Below are positions 8,342-15,593 of a stretch of 64,000 nt of DNA, one piece after another. The stretch is from Rhodanobacteraceae bacterium (GTDB taxonomy: Bacteria > Pseudomonadota > Gammaproteobacteria > Xanthomonadales > SZUA-5). The notes below the pieces were generated by a model that saw nothing but the letters and a program-made list of their open reading frames with translations, had not been told where the DNA came from and did no database searches. The translations under genes were made by a program, and so were the position numbers. The stretch's first letter is position 1, and the number at the start of each line of letters is the position of its first letter. The DNA lies in the NCBI GenBank assembly GCA_024234055.1, contig JACKOW010000006.1:1-64000 (forward strand), in the 5' to 3' direction.

Positions 8342-9340
8342 TCAATTGGCGTGACAGCCGGGTTTGTCGATGCGCTCTGGAGGCGGCGTTTCGTCGAACA
8401 CCGGATCCTCGCCCAACGCCGACTCGACCGAGGCCGCGGCCTCCGCCTCGACCGCCGGGTCGTAGTCCTCTTCAAGTCGGTGACCATAGATGTCGGCGTC
8501 GCGCCACTGTCCTTCGAACCAGACCAGCTTTTCCTCGAAGCTGATCGGCGCGTCGAAGAGGGTCAGGGAGGTGCGCACCAGGGTGGTTCTGGCATCGATA
8601 GGCTGCTCAGCCATGCGCACACTGGCCAGGATCTGGTCGGCATCGAGCCCGTAGATGGCCACCGCCTGCTTGGCCGAGCGCAGCGCCATGTCAGCCAGTC
8701 GCAAGCGCTTTTCAGGGCCTGACAAGGTCAGTTCCAGCGGGTGCGCGGCGCCGCTGGCCAGCACCCAGTCGCGGGCCAGCGTGAGCACCTGCTCGAAGTG
8801 CTTGCGGTCGGAAAAATCGGTGCGGGACATCCAGCCGGTCAGCGCCCACTGCAACTCGGTCAGCTGCATGCGCTCCAGCGGGCTCAGGCTGGTGCTGCTG
8901 GCGACGTGTTCACCGAGGGCGACCAGACCCATCTGGGCGCTGGCCAACGCCTGCGGCACGTAGGCTTGCCAGCTCGGATACCACAGCGCGCTGGTGCGAG
9001 CGACACCGTCGGGTTGCCGCAACAAAGTCCAGGTATCGATGAATTCCTGTTCACTGTCCGATTGCGGACCTTCGGCAATCTTGTCGGCGACCTCGGCCGG
9101 ACTCAGGCCCAGGTCCTCGCTCAGCAAGGCCTGCAGCGCGGCGGGATCGATGCTCTCCAGATAGGCGGCGGCATCATTGCGTCGCAGCGCCTCGATCATC
9201 TTCAGCCGCGAATCGGTGGGGCGGCTGTCCGGCAGCTCGCTGGCAGCGGTTTCCGGCGTGGGGTGCAAATCCACCGAGGCCAGGGCCCCTATCGGCAGCA
9301 GCGATAACGCACACACAGCAGCGATCAGAATCTGGCGCAT
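8342..9340 (-). CDS. Secreted protein of unknown function
   Basis: The start at 9340 is preceded by a strong GAGGAAGGT ribosome site and opens a signal peptide (MRQILIAAVCALSLLPIGALA). The longer upstream frame runs through GGGCACG repeats and is not coding. The mature part is helical and acidic, with segments such as DAAAYLESIDPAALQALLSEDLGLSPAEVADKIAEG and a C-terminal ERIDKPGCHAN tail. I do not recognise the family. No catalytic motif is evident. It stands alone between repeat-filled spacers. Confidence 0.7.
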   Translation of the reverse strand: MRQILIAAVCALSLLPIGALASVDLHPTPETAASELPDSRPTDSRLKMIEALRRNDAAAYLESIDPAALQALLSEDLGLSPAEVADKIAEGPQSDSEQEFIDTWTLLRQPDGVARTSALWYPSWQAYVPQALASAQMGLVALGEHVASSTSLSPLERMQLTELQWALTGWMSRTDFSDRKHFEQVLTLARDWVLASGAAHPLELTLSGPEKRLRLADMALRSAKQAVAIYGLDADQILASVRMAEQPIDARTTLVRTSLTLFDAPISFEEKLVWFEGQWRDADIYGHRLEEDYDPAVEAEAAASVESALGEDPVFDETPPPERIDKPGCHAN

Positions 9341-9452
9341 ACCTTCCTCACCTCGTTGGGATCGGGAATCAGCTTGCAGTCTTGATCTGACCACGCCGAG
9401 TCTGGCTGCGGGCTGAATCGGGGCGGGCACGAGGCGAGGGCACGAGGGCAGG

Positions 9453-9500
9453 AGGGCACGGGGCACGGGGCACGGGGCACGGGGCACGGGCACGGGCACG
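9453..9500. repeat. GGGGCAC heptamer tract
   Basis: Consecutive GGGGCAC units run on into GGGCAC hexamers, in the spacer upstream of the unknown secreted gene. The tract lies 20 bases from a perfect GGTCCAGAC palindrome. Confidence 0.85.
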
Positions 9501-9520
9501 GGCAAGGCTACGGGCTCCTG

Positions 9521-9558
9521 GCTCTTGTAGGTCCAGACTTGTCTGGACCTACAAGAGC
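9521..9558. repeat. Perfect palindrome, GGTCCAGAC family
   Basis: Two 18-base arms, beginning GCTCTTGTAGGTCCAGAC, flank a 2-base centre (TT). It lies between two minus-strand genes, just past the stop of the DUF6445 gene, and could form a very stable hairpin or cruciform. Related copies are at 51417-51497 and 61090-61122. Confidence 0.88.
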
Positions 9559-9584
9559 ATGGTCTTTCCGTCGCGCCCTCGCGG

Positions 9585-10292
9585 CTACCCCGCCCGCCGG
9601 GTACAGGTGAAGAAGCCGTTCAAGGTCAGTCGGCCAAGGGCGGGGTCGGCGCTGAGGCGTTGCGGTGCGGGAATGTCGCTGCAGTGAAACAGGTTGCCGT
9701 CGTAGAAGATCATGCGATTCCAGGCCGGCGCCACGCTCTGAACCTTCTCGAACCAGGCGTTGGACTCGGTCAGATAGCCCGGCGCCACGCCGTACTTGTC
9801 GGCGAACGCGGTGGCCGTCAAGGTGCCCGACTCATGCACCAGCAGATCGATCTCGGCCTGCGGTCGCCGCGGCACGAAGAAATTGGTGCCGCCCAGCGCC
9901 GGATCCTTGAACAGGTACAGCACCGACGCGCCGATGCGGTAGTGATCGCCCAGACCCATGCGGTCACGGTGGCAGATCCACTGCCGCGGCTGCAACTGCT
10001 CGGGCTGGAGCGTGACCAGAGCAAGGCGGCTGTGCACGCGCTCGGTGCGGCGGGCGCCGAGGCGGCTGCGGACATGCTGGGCGAAGTACTCGCCCAGGCG
10101 CTCGGAGATCAGATCCGGCATGCGCAGTTCCACGCCCGGGTAGGCGTTGTGGCCGGTCATTTCGAAATCGTCGCGATGCTGACAGGCACGATCGACCCAG
10201 GCCTGCGGATCCTGCAACACGTGGTCGATCACGTAACAGCGCTGGCCGGGTGTGATCGGAATCTCGCGGATATCGGGGTCGGGGTTGAACAT
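9585..10292 (-). CDS. DUF6445 family protein, 2OG-Fe(II) oxygenase-like
   Basis: The start at 10292 gives a 235-residue protein opening MFNPDPDIREIPITPG, as in DUF6445. A longer frame upstream is formed by a repeat element. A facial-triad pattern is visible: His108-x-Asp110 (ICHRD), His203 (LFHCSDIP) and a candidate 2-oxoglutarate-binding Arg221 (RLTLNGFF). This suggests a jelly-roll oxygenase fold. Relatives often occur beside flavin-dependent tryptophan halogenase-like genes and TonB receptors, but none is adjacent here. Its substrate is unknown. Confidence 0.78.
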   Translation of the reverse strand: MFNPDPDIREIPITPGQRCYVIDHVLQDPQAWVDRACQHRDDFEMTGHNAYPGVELRMPDLISERLGEYFAQHVRSRLGARRTERVHSRLALVTLQPEQLQPRQWICHRDRMGLGDHYRIGASVLYLFKDPALGGTNFFVPRRPQAEIDLLVHESGTLTATAFADKYGVAPGYLTESNAWFEKVQSVAPAWNRMIFYDGNLFHCSDIPAPQRLSADPALGRLTLNGFFTCTRRAG

Positions 10293-10374
10293 CGGTGAGT
10301 GCTTGGGTGGATGACATCGGGATGCGTGCCGCGTGATTCTGTGGCATCGCGGTGGCGAGCGACAGAGGCGTCGC

Positions 10375-10466
10375 GCAGGCGCCTTGCTGCGGCGCCGCTT
10401 TGCAGGTGCCAAAAATCAGAAGCGTGCGCGCCGGCGCGCGTCCCTCCTCAAAGCCGCTTCGAGCCG
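10375..10466. repeat. ~95 bp GGCGCC-rich dispersed element
   Basis: It carries GCGGCGCCGCTTT, an ATCAG-containing middle, and GGCGCGCGTCCCTCCTCAAAG. It matches 19411-19500 in the same orientation and 11533-11622 in reverse orientation. It occupies the spacer upstream of both the DUF6445 gene and the divergent esterase gene. Confidence 0.75.
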
Positions 10467-10577
10467 GCACCGGGTTCATCGCCCGTGCGTCGTATCGGAG
10501 CTACTCCCGCGGCTCGGATGGGGATCACGCACGCAAGGTCTCGTACAATCATCTCGGGCATGTACGGAGGCACAAGC

Positions 10578-11498
10578 ATGAAAGGGTTCTGGCTGCTGAT
10601 TGGCTGCACCGTCTGGGCCATGGCCGCGGCGCAGCCCTTGCCACAGGTCAGCAGCGGCCGCATCGAGCGCCTCGATCCGATCGAGTCCGATCTGATTCCG
10701 TCGCGACCGGTGGACGTCTGGCTGCCGCCGGGCTATCCGTCGGCGGCGCCCTATGCGGTGCTCTACATGCACGATGGCCAGATGCTGTTCGACGGCGCCC
10801 ACACGTGGAACGGTCAGGAATGGCGGGCCGACGAGGTGGCCAGTGAGCTGATCCGCAGCGGCAAGACCCGGCCTTTCATCATCGTCGGCGTCTGGAACAT
10901 TCCGGCGATGCGCCACTCGGAGCTGTATCCGGAGAAAGCCTTCGAGCGCCTGAGCGTCGCCAAGCAAGCCGAGCTCTACCGAATCGATCGCGGCGACGAG
11001 TTGCTGTTCGGGCGGCCGGTGGATTCGGACGACTATCTGCGCTTCCTGGTCACCGAAGTGAAGCCGCGCATCGATGCCCGCTATGCGGTGGATGGCTCGC
11101 CGGCCAACACCGTGGTGATGGGTTCGAGCATGGGTGGCCTGATCTCGCTGTACGCAGTGTCCGAATACCCCGAGGTCTTCGGCGCGGCGGCCTGTCTGTC
11201 CACGCATTGGGTGGGCACGCTGGTGGGCGACGATACCGAGGTGCAGCAGGCTTTCTTCGCTTATTTCGACGCGCAGCTACCCTCGCCAGCCACACATCGG
11301 ATCTATTTCGACCACGGTGATCAGACACTGGACGCCTGGTACCCGCCACTGCAGCAGCGCGCCGATGCCTTGATGCGCCGCCACGGCTACGACCGCAGCA
11401 ACTGGCTCACGCTGTACTACCCCGGTACCGATCACAGCGAGAATGCCTGGTCGGCACGACTGCAGGTGCCGATGCAGTTTCTGCTGCCGCCGCGTTGA
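10578..11498 (+). CDS. Secreted alpha/beta-hydrolase esterase (esterase D/PF00756 type)
   Basis: The start at 10578 has a GGAGG site 8 bases upstream and opens a signal peptide (MKGFWLLIGCTVWAMAAAQ). The product has 306 residues. The nucleophile elbow is GSSMG with Ser184. The candidate acid is Asp248 or Asp252 (DHGDQTLD) and the candidate base is His286 (GTDHSENAW). The MHDGQMLFDG and RPFIIVGVWN blocks are typical of the putative esterase family that includes enterochelin esterase-like and esterase D proteins. It probably hydrolyses an ester in the periplasm; the substrate is not predictable from the sequence. Confidence 0.88.
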   Translation: MKGFWLLIGCTVWAMAAAQPLPQVSSGRIERLDPIESDLIPSRPVDVWLPPGYPSAAPYAVLYMHDGQMLFDGAHTWNGQEWRADEVASELIRSGKTRPFIIVGVWNIPAMRHSELYPEKAFERLSVAKQAELYRIDRGDELLFGRPVDSDDYLRFLVTEVKPRIDARYAVDGSPANTVVMGSSMGGLISLYAVSEYPEVFGAAACLSTHWVGTLVGDDTEVQQAFFAYFDAQLPSPATHRIYFDHGDQTLDAWYPPLQQRADALMRRHGYDRSNWLTLYYPGTDHSENAWSARLQVPMQFLLPPR

Positions 11499-11532
11499 CC
11501 TGAAACTGCCCATGGGCCATGAACCCTGGCAG

Positions 11533-11622
11533 GAACGAAGCGGCCTTGAGGAGGGACGGGCGCCTGCGCGGCCGCTCTTGATCTCCGCTCAGCGCAAAGC
11601 GGCGCCGCAGCGCGGCGCCCTC
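11533..11622. repeat. ~95 bp GGCGCC-rich dispersed element (inverted copy)
   Basis: Its reverse complement aligns along its length with 10375-10466, sharing the GCGGCGCCGCTTTGC and GTCCCTCCTCAAGGCCGCTTCG blocks. Confidence 0.78.
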
Positions 11623-11751
11623 CACAGCAGCGACTCGATACCCCGGTGCCCGGCGCTGGAATGCAGTTCATGGAGCGCGTAGCGAAGCAATCCAGTGCTT
11701 CTCAGGGCGCGATTCTGGGCTGGGCCCGCTGAACCGCGATCTCTGGCGACA

Positions 11752-11822
11752 TCGCCAGCCGACATCTTCGAGACGCTCTGCTTTGTGTGCTTTGCGGAAG
11801 ATTTACTGATTCAGGTGCTTGC
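11752..11822. repeat. Half-copy of the TTTGCGTCCTTTGCGG element
   Basis: The GACATCTTCGAGACGCTCTGCTTTG...TTTGCGGAAGATTTACTGATTCAGGTGCTTGCG pattern matches the right half of the element at 48957-49112. Confidence 0.6.
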
Positions 11823-11927
11823 GGTGTATTTGGCGAAAGCCGCTCCCTGGACACGGCCCGTGATGTGCCACGGCAGGCACCGTTCTGTCGCAGAATGGGG
11901 TGTCTGCCGCTAGCCTTGATCTGTCCG

Positions 11928-12485
11928 ATGTCGATCACCTTGACTGCCTTCGCCCGCACCCGCTTGTTTCCGCGCGAGCCGCGCCGCAACACCATTCAGG
12001 ACTGCAGCGCCGACGAGTTCGAACAGCGGCTCAACGAACTGCAGCCGGTCAAGGTGCTGCCTGGCTACGCGCCCTTCTGCCAGCTTCATGTCTACCGCAA
12101 CTGGACCTCGACGCGCTGCTTTGCGGTACCGATCACCGAGGACAACCGGCATCTGCTGCGCAGCGCCTACGAGGCCCGGACCCGGGATGAGCTGCCGGTG
12201 CTGGTGCGCTGGTTCGAAGGCCTGGAACCCCCGGTGGCGGCGTATCTGATCGTGATCCTCTACGACCGCGAGCAGCTGGCGAAAGAGGGCACCGACATCG
12301 ACACCGAGTGGGGCGTGGTCGGCTGTCTCTACAGCGCCGAGCCGGAGGAAATTCCGATGGCGCCGATCACGATGATGCGCAATGCCCTCGGGGTGGAAGA
12401 GGGCGGCTCGGGCGTGCCGCTGGATCGCGCCGCCTACCGTCGCAGCGTGGAATTCTGGGACAGCCACGCCAATTGGCGCGGGTAG
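11928..12485 (+). CDS. DUF3228 family protein
   Basis: This is a 185-residue cytoplasmic protein. The start at 11928 (MSITLTAFARTRLFPREP) was chosen because upstream codons fall in a repeat-filled spacer. Conserved-looking features include a central QLHVYRNWTSTRCFAVPITEDNRHLLRSAYEAR stretch and a mixed alpha/beta segment, AYLIVILYDREQLAKEG, followed by DTEWGVVGCLYSAEPEE. These fit the DUF3228 family, whose function is unknown. No neighbouring gene suggests a pathway. Confidence 0.75.
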   Translation: MSITLTAFARTRLFPREPRRNTIQDCSADEFEQRLNELQPVKVLPGYAPFCQLHVYRNWTSTRCFAVPITEDNRHLLRSAYEARTRDELPVLVRWFEGLEPPVAAYLIVILYDREQLAKEGTDIDTEWGVVGCLYSAEPEEIPMAPITMMRNALGVEEGGSGVPLDRAAYRRSVEFWDSHANWRG

Positions 12486-12783
12486 GCTCGAAGCGAGTTT
12501 CTTGCTGGGGGACGCGCGGCTGTGCTTGATCATGAGTCCAAGTGGCTCCGCAGCGCGATGCCGGCTTTGTTCACCGGTAGGAGCGCCCTTGCGGCGCGAC
12601 CGCGGCTGCGGATCTGCGACTTGCCGGTCGCGACGCGAGGTCGCTCCTACAGGCCAGCGCGTGCCGGGCGCCGCATGCTTGCCGTCATCCGGCCCGATCA
12701 GTCACGACGGGCGCTGTGCCCTTCTGCGCGACCTCCGCGTCTCCGCGTGAATCCCAAGCATCGGACTCACCCGAATCACAGAG
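12486..12783. other. Spacer between convergent genes, no gene seen
   Basis: It contains the 74 bp GTAGGAGCG hairpin at 12577-12650 and a CTGTGCCCTTCTGCGCGACCTCCGCGTCTCCGCGTGAAT remnant near 12712-12750, similar to the GCGTCC-rich elements elsewhere. Confidence 0.6.
12577..12650. repeat. REP-like hairpin, GTAGGAGCG family (74 bp)
   Basis: The arms GTAGGAGCGCCCTTGCGGCG and CGCGACGCGAGGTCGCTCCTAC have the same length and layout as at 3193-3266. It lies between convergent genes. Confidence 0.82.
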
Positions 12784-13740
12784 CTACTTTCTCAGCAGAG
12801 TCTCGATCATGGTATCGAGCTTGCCGGCATCGGCAGCGAAGGCGCGGATACCTTCGGCCAGTTTTTCGGTAGCCATGGCGTCGGCGTTCAGCGCGTAGCG
12901 GAAGCCGGCTTCGTCAAAATGGACTTCGTCCAGCTCAGCGGCACGGGCAGCCTCAACGTCGAGAGCCCGCGGCAACGGGGCCGACAGGGTCTGCAATTGC
13001 GCCAGCAGTTCGGGGCTGATGGTCAGCAGATCGCAACCGGCCAGCGCCTGGATCTGGCCGATGTTGCGGAAGCTGGCGCCCATGACCTCGGTGGCGATCC
13101 CGAAGCGTTTGAAATAGGTCCAGATCTGCGCCACCGAGCGCACGCCCGGATCGTTGACACCGGCGCTGGCGCTCTCGTCCCAGGCGCTGCCTGCGGACTT
13201 CTTGTACCAGTCGTAGATGCGGCCGACGAAGGGTGAGATCAGGCGCACGCCGACGCTGCCGCAGGCGACCGCCTGGCAGAAGGCGAAGAGCAGCGTCAGA
13301 TTGCAGTGGATGCCCTCGCGTTCCAGTACCTTGGCGGCCTGGATGCCTTCCCAGGTGGCGGCGATCTTGATCAGCACCCGTTCGCGGCCGATGCCGGCCT
13401 GCTGGTAAAGGTCAATCAAACGACGCGCTCGGGCAACGGTCGCCAGCGTATCGAAGGACAGGCGGGCATCGACTTCGGTACTGACCCGGCCTGGGACTAC
13501 CTTGAGTATCTCCAGCCCGAAGCGCACCAGCACCTGATCGACGATGTGCTCGTGGGCCAGACCCGAGTGCGCCGCCACGGTTTCCGCCAGCAGGGGTGCG
13601 TATTCGGGCTGCAACACGGCTTTGAGGATCAGGGAGGGATTGGTGGTTGCATCGCGCGGCGCAAACTGCGCCAGCTGTTTGAAATTGCCGGTATCGGCCA
13701 CCACCACGGTGCAGGCCTTGAGTTGGTCGAGCTGGTTCAT
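12784..13740 (-). CDS. tal: Transaldolase
   Basis: Transfers a dihydroxyacetone unit between sugar phosphates in the non-oxidative pentose phosphate pathway. The start at 13740 (MNQLDQLKAC) gives 318 residues, the usual length for the TalB subfamily. The family hallmarks are ATTNPSLILKA near residue 32, and the Schiff-base lysine in VLIKIAATWEGIQAAKVLEREGIHCNLTLLF around residue 130. SPFVGRIYDWYK and FRNIGQIQALAGCDLLTISPELL follow. All expected motifs are intact. It is a single gene facing away from the HhH/WYL pair. The 33 extra bases of frame upstream lack a ribosome site. Confidence 0.96.
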   Translation of the reverse strand: MNQLDQLKACTVVVADTGNFKQLAQFAPRDATTNPSLILKAVLQPEYAPLLAETVAAHSGLAHEHIVDQVLVRFGLEILKVVPGRVSTEVDARLSFDTLATVARARRLIDLYQQAGIGRERVLIKIAATWEGIQAAKVLEREGIHCNLTLLFAFCQAVACGSVGVRLISPFVGRIYDWYKKSAGSAWDESASAGVNDPGVRSVAQIWTYFKRFGIATEVMGASFRNIGQIQALAGCDLLTISPELLAQLQTLSAPLPRALDVEAARAAELDEVHFDEAGFRYALNADAMATEKLAEGIRAFAADAGKLDTMIETLLRK

Positions 13741-13852
13741 GGTTTGGGTTTGAGTCGCTGGGCAAGCCCGCAATGCTAGCGCGCCCGCTGCGGGCAGCGC
13801 GTGCTCGCACCAAACATACGGTATCCGATTGATCTATCGACCTAGCAAAGAA

Positions 13853-13936
13853 GGGGCAGGGGGCAGGGGGGCCAAGCTCGACGCCTGATCTGACCATGCG
13901 GCGACGTGGGTCCCCTGCCCCCTGCCCCCTGCTGCC
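13853..13936. repeat. GTGGGTCCCC-core element flanked by complementary heptamer tracts
   Basis: GGGGCAG heptamers lie on the left and CCCCTGC heptamers on the right of a core reading CTGATCTGACCATGCGGCGACGTGGGTC. The whole forms a long imperfect inverted repeat. It sits between the transaldolase and HhH gene starts. Copies occur at 19731-19792, 31011-31091 and 55940-56010. Confidence 0.82.
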
Positions 13937-14025
13937 AACCCTCTGTCAGTGGCCATTCGCTGGGGCACTCGTGAATGGCAGCAGGATGGCAGTAAGCTGC
14001 ATCGGGTCGGAGAGGAGTCAGGTCG

Positions 14026-14361
14026 ATGAAAGGGAAGACACGTTATTCCAACAACAAGGTGTCGGAATTCACCCAGGCGACCCGCTTCGAGGAGTTGCCC
14101 AATGTCGGTCCGGCGACCGCCGGCGATCTGCGACTACTTGGGCTTGTTCATCCGCGCGATCTGCGCGGCCGCGATCCCTTGCAGCTGTTTCGGGAACTGG
14201 AGCACCGCAGCGGCAGCCGCCAGGATCCGTGTGTGCTCGATGTGCTGATCGGCCTGACCCGCCAGGCCGGCGGCGACCCGCTGCAACCCTGGTGGCACTA
14301 CACGGCCGAGCGCAAGGCGCTGTACGGCAATGCCGATGACAGCGCCGACGGGCTGCGCTGA
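14026..14361 (+). CDS. Helix-hairpin-helix protein, Pathogenicity-locus (Cdd1) family
   Basis: This 111-residue protein has a helix-hairpin-helix motif (FEELPNVGPATAGDLRLLGLVHPRDLRGRDP), followed by CVLDVLIGLTRQAGGDPLQPWWHYTAERK. That is the layout of the small Cdd1/Pathogenicity-locus family, thought to bind nucleic acid. Its function is unproven. The stop overlaps the start of the next gene (TGATG), and small HhH proteins of this kind are often paired with a YafY-like regulator. Confidence 0.8.
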   Translation: MKGKTRYSNNKVSEFTQATRFEELPNVGPATAGDLRLLGLVHPRDLRGRDPLQLFRELEHRSGSRQDPCVLDVLIGLTRQAGGDPLQPWWHYTAERKALYGNADDSADGLR

Positions 14362-15053
14362 TGCGCCGCGGCGATCGCCTGTTTCAACTGCTGCTTGAAC
14401 TCGGTCGCGGCCGCGTGCGTACGGCCAAGCAGCTGGGAGAGCGCCTCGGCGTGTCCGAGCGCACGGTCTATCGCGATGTCGCCGATCTGGCCGCGCAAGG
14501 CACGCCGGTGGAAGGTGCTGCCGGCATCGGCTACTCGCTGCGTGCCGGCTATCAGGTGCCGCCGCTGATGTTCGAGCGCGATGAGCTCGAAGCGCTGGCC
14601 CTCGGCGCGGCCTGGGTCTCGGCCTACGCGGATGAGGATCTGCGCGCCGCCGCCGATCGGGTGTTGAGCAAGATCGATGCGGTGCTGCCGCAGCGCCTGC
14701 GGCCAGAGCTCAAGGCTGCGGGCATGGAAGTCTTGGCTTTCAGCCATGATCCGCGCACCCGTCGAGCGCTGTCGGTGGCGCGCCGCGGCATGAAGGAGCG
14801 CCGCCGCATGGCCGCCGAGTATCTGGATGGCAAGGAGGCCGTCACCAGCCGCGTGCTGTGGCCCCTGGGCCTGTTCTACTGGGGCAAGGTCTGGACGCTC
14901 GCCGCCTGGTGCGAACTGCGCCAGGACTACCGCAGCTTCCGTATTGATCGCTTCGTGACCCTGGATCTGCTGCGGGATTCCATACCCGACAGCGCGGACA
15001 TCAGCCTGCAGGGCTTCCTCGCTCATGTCCGTGATGGCGGCGACTGCCGCTAG
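14361..15053 (+). CDS. YafY-type transcriptional regulator (HTH + WYL)
   Basis: The 230-residue protein has an N-terminal DeoR-like winged helix (TAKQLGERLGVSERTVYRDVADLAAQGTPVEG). A WYL-type sensing domain follows, with WPLGLFYWGKVWTLAAWCELRQDYRSFRIDRF. WYL domains bind ligands or nucleic acids and control DNA binding. It is translationally linked to the HhH gene by a TGATG overlap. The last ten codons (AHVRDGGDCR) are part of the first unit of a 118-128 bp tandem repeat that continues past the stop, so the natural C-terminus may have been replaced by repeat sequence. Confidence 0.9.
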   Translation: MRRGDRLFQLLLELGRGRVRTAKQLGERLGVSERTVYRDVADLAAQGTPVEGAAGIGYSLRAGYQVPPLMFERDELEALALGAAWVSAYADEDLRAAADRVLSKIDAVLPQRLRPELKAAGMEVLAFSHDPRTRRALSVARRGMKERRRMAAEYLDGKEAVTSRVLWPLGLFYWGKVWTLAAWCELRQDYRSFRIDRFVTLDLLRDSIPDSADISLQGFLAHVRDGGDCR

Positions 15054-15335
15054 GCAATCCGGGGGAAGAGCAGGACGCGAAGAAAGAGCAGCAAGGTCGC
15101 GAAGGAGAGCCGTTTCTGAATTGCCATCGTCGCCTGGCGCCCATGTCCGTGATGGCGACGACTGTCGCTGGGTATTCCTTGGCAAAGAGCAGGACGCGAA
15201 GGACGCGAAGAAGGAGCAGAAAGGTCGCGAAGGAGAGCAGTTTCTGATGTGCCATCGTCGCCTGGCGCCCATGTCCGTGATGGCGACGACTGTCGCCAGG
15301 CATTCCGTGGCAAAGAGCAGGACGCGAAGTTCGCC
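15021..15335. repeat. Three imperfect tandem units of 118-128 bp
   Basis: The marker CATGTCCGTGATGGCG occurs at 15024, 15142 and 15270. Each is followed by a GGCAAAGAGCAGGACGCGAAG block. The first unit begins inside the WYL regulator gene. The segment at about 15378-15430 (CCTTCGCGACCTTTCTGCTTCTCCTTCGCGTCC) is complementary to the GGACGCGAAG...AGGTCGCGAAGG block, so the array plus this arm can fold back. Confidence 0.85.
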
Positions 15336-15593
15336 AGGGAAAACCCGAAACCACGCGAAATGGATTGCAGCCCTGACATCTTTCCCTTCGCGACCTTTCT
15401 GCTTCTCCTTCGCGTCCTTCGCGTCCCGCTTCTTGTTCCAGACCCAGCCGGGGCGTCGAATTGGGCCCGGCTGCGGGCACTGAACAGGCCCGGTGAGTTC
15501 TGCGGCGCCCGCACGCGACGGCATCGGCCAAGACGGCTATCCTCCATGACCCTGGCGCCCTGGGCGCGGTGCCCGCAAGAAATCAATCGGATC
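15054..15593. other. 540 bp spacer upstream of dnaA
   Basis: It is mostly the tandem repeat and its inverted arm (to about 15440). The remaining 150 bp before dnaA should hold the dnaA promoter, but no strong promoter or DnaA box was found. There is no rpmH/rnpA operon here, unlike the usual gammaproteobacterial arrangement. Confidence 0.6.

Larger units (their letters stand above)
11499..11927. other. 429 bp spacer with two repeat elements, no gene seen
   Basis: It holds a GGCGCC-rich element (11533-11622) and a degenerate TTTGCGTCC-family element (11752-11822). Neither strand offers a convincing coding frame with a ribosome site. Confidence 0.6.

Noticed and set aside
15249..15593. N-terminal extension of DnaA
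   Set aside because: The extension runs through the tandem repeat and its inverted arm; the conserved DnaA start is at 15594.
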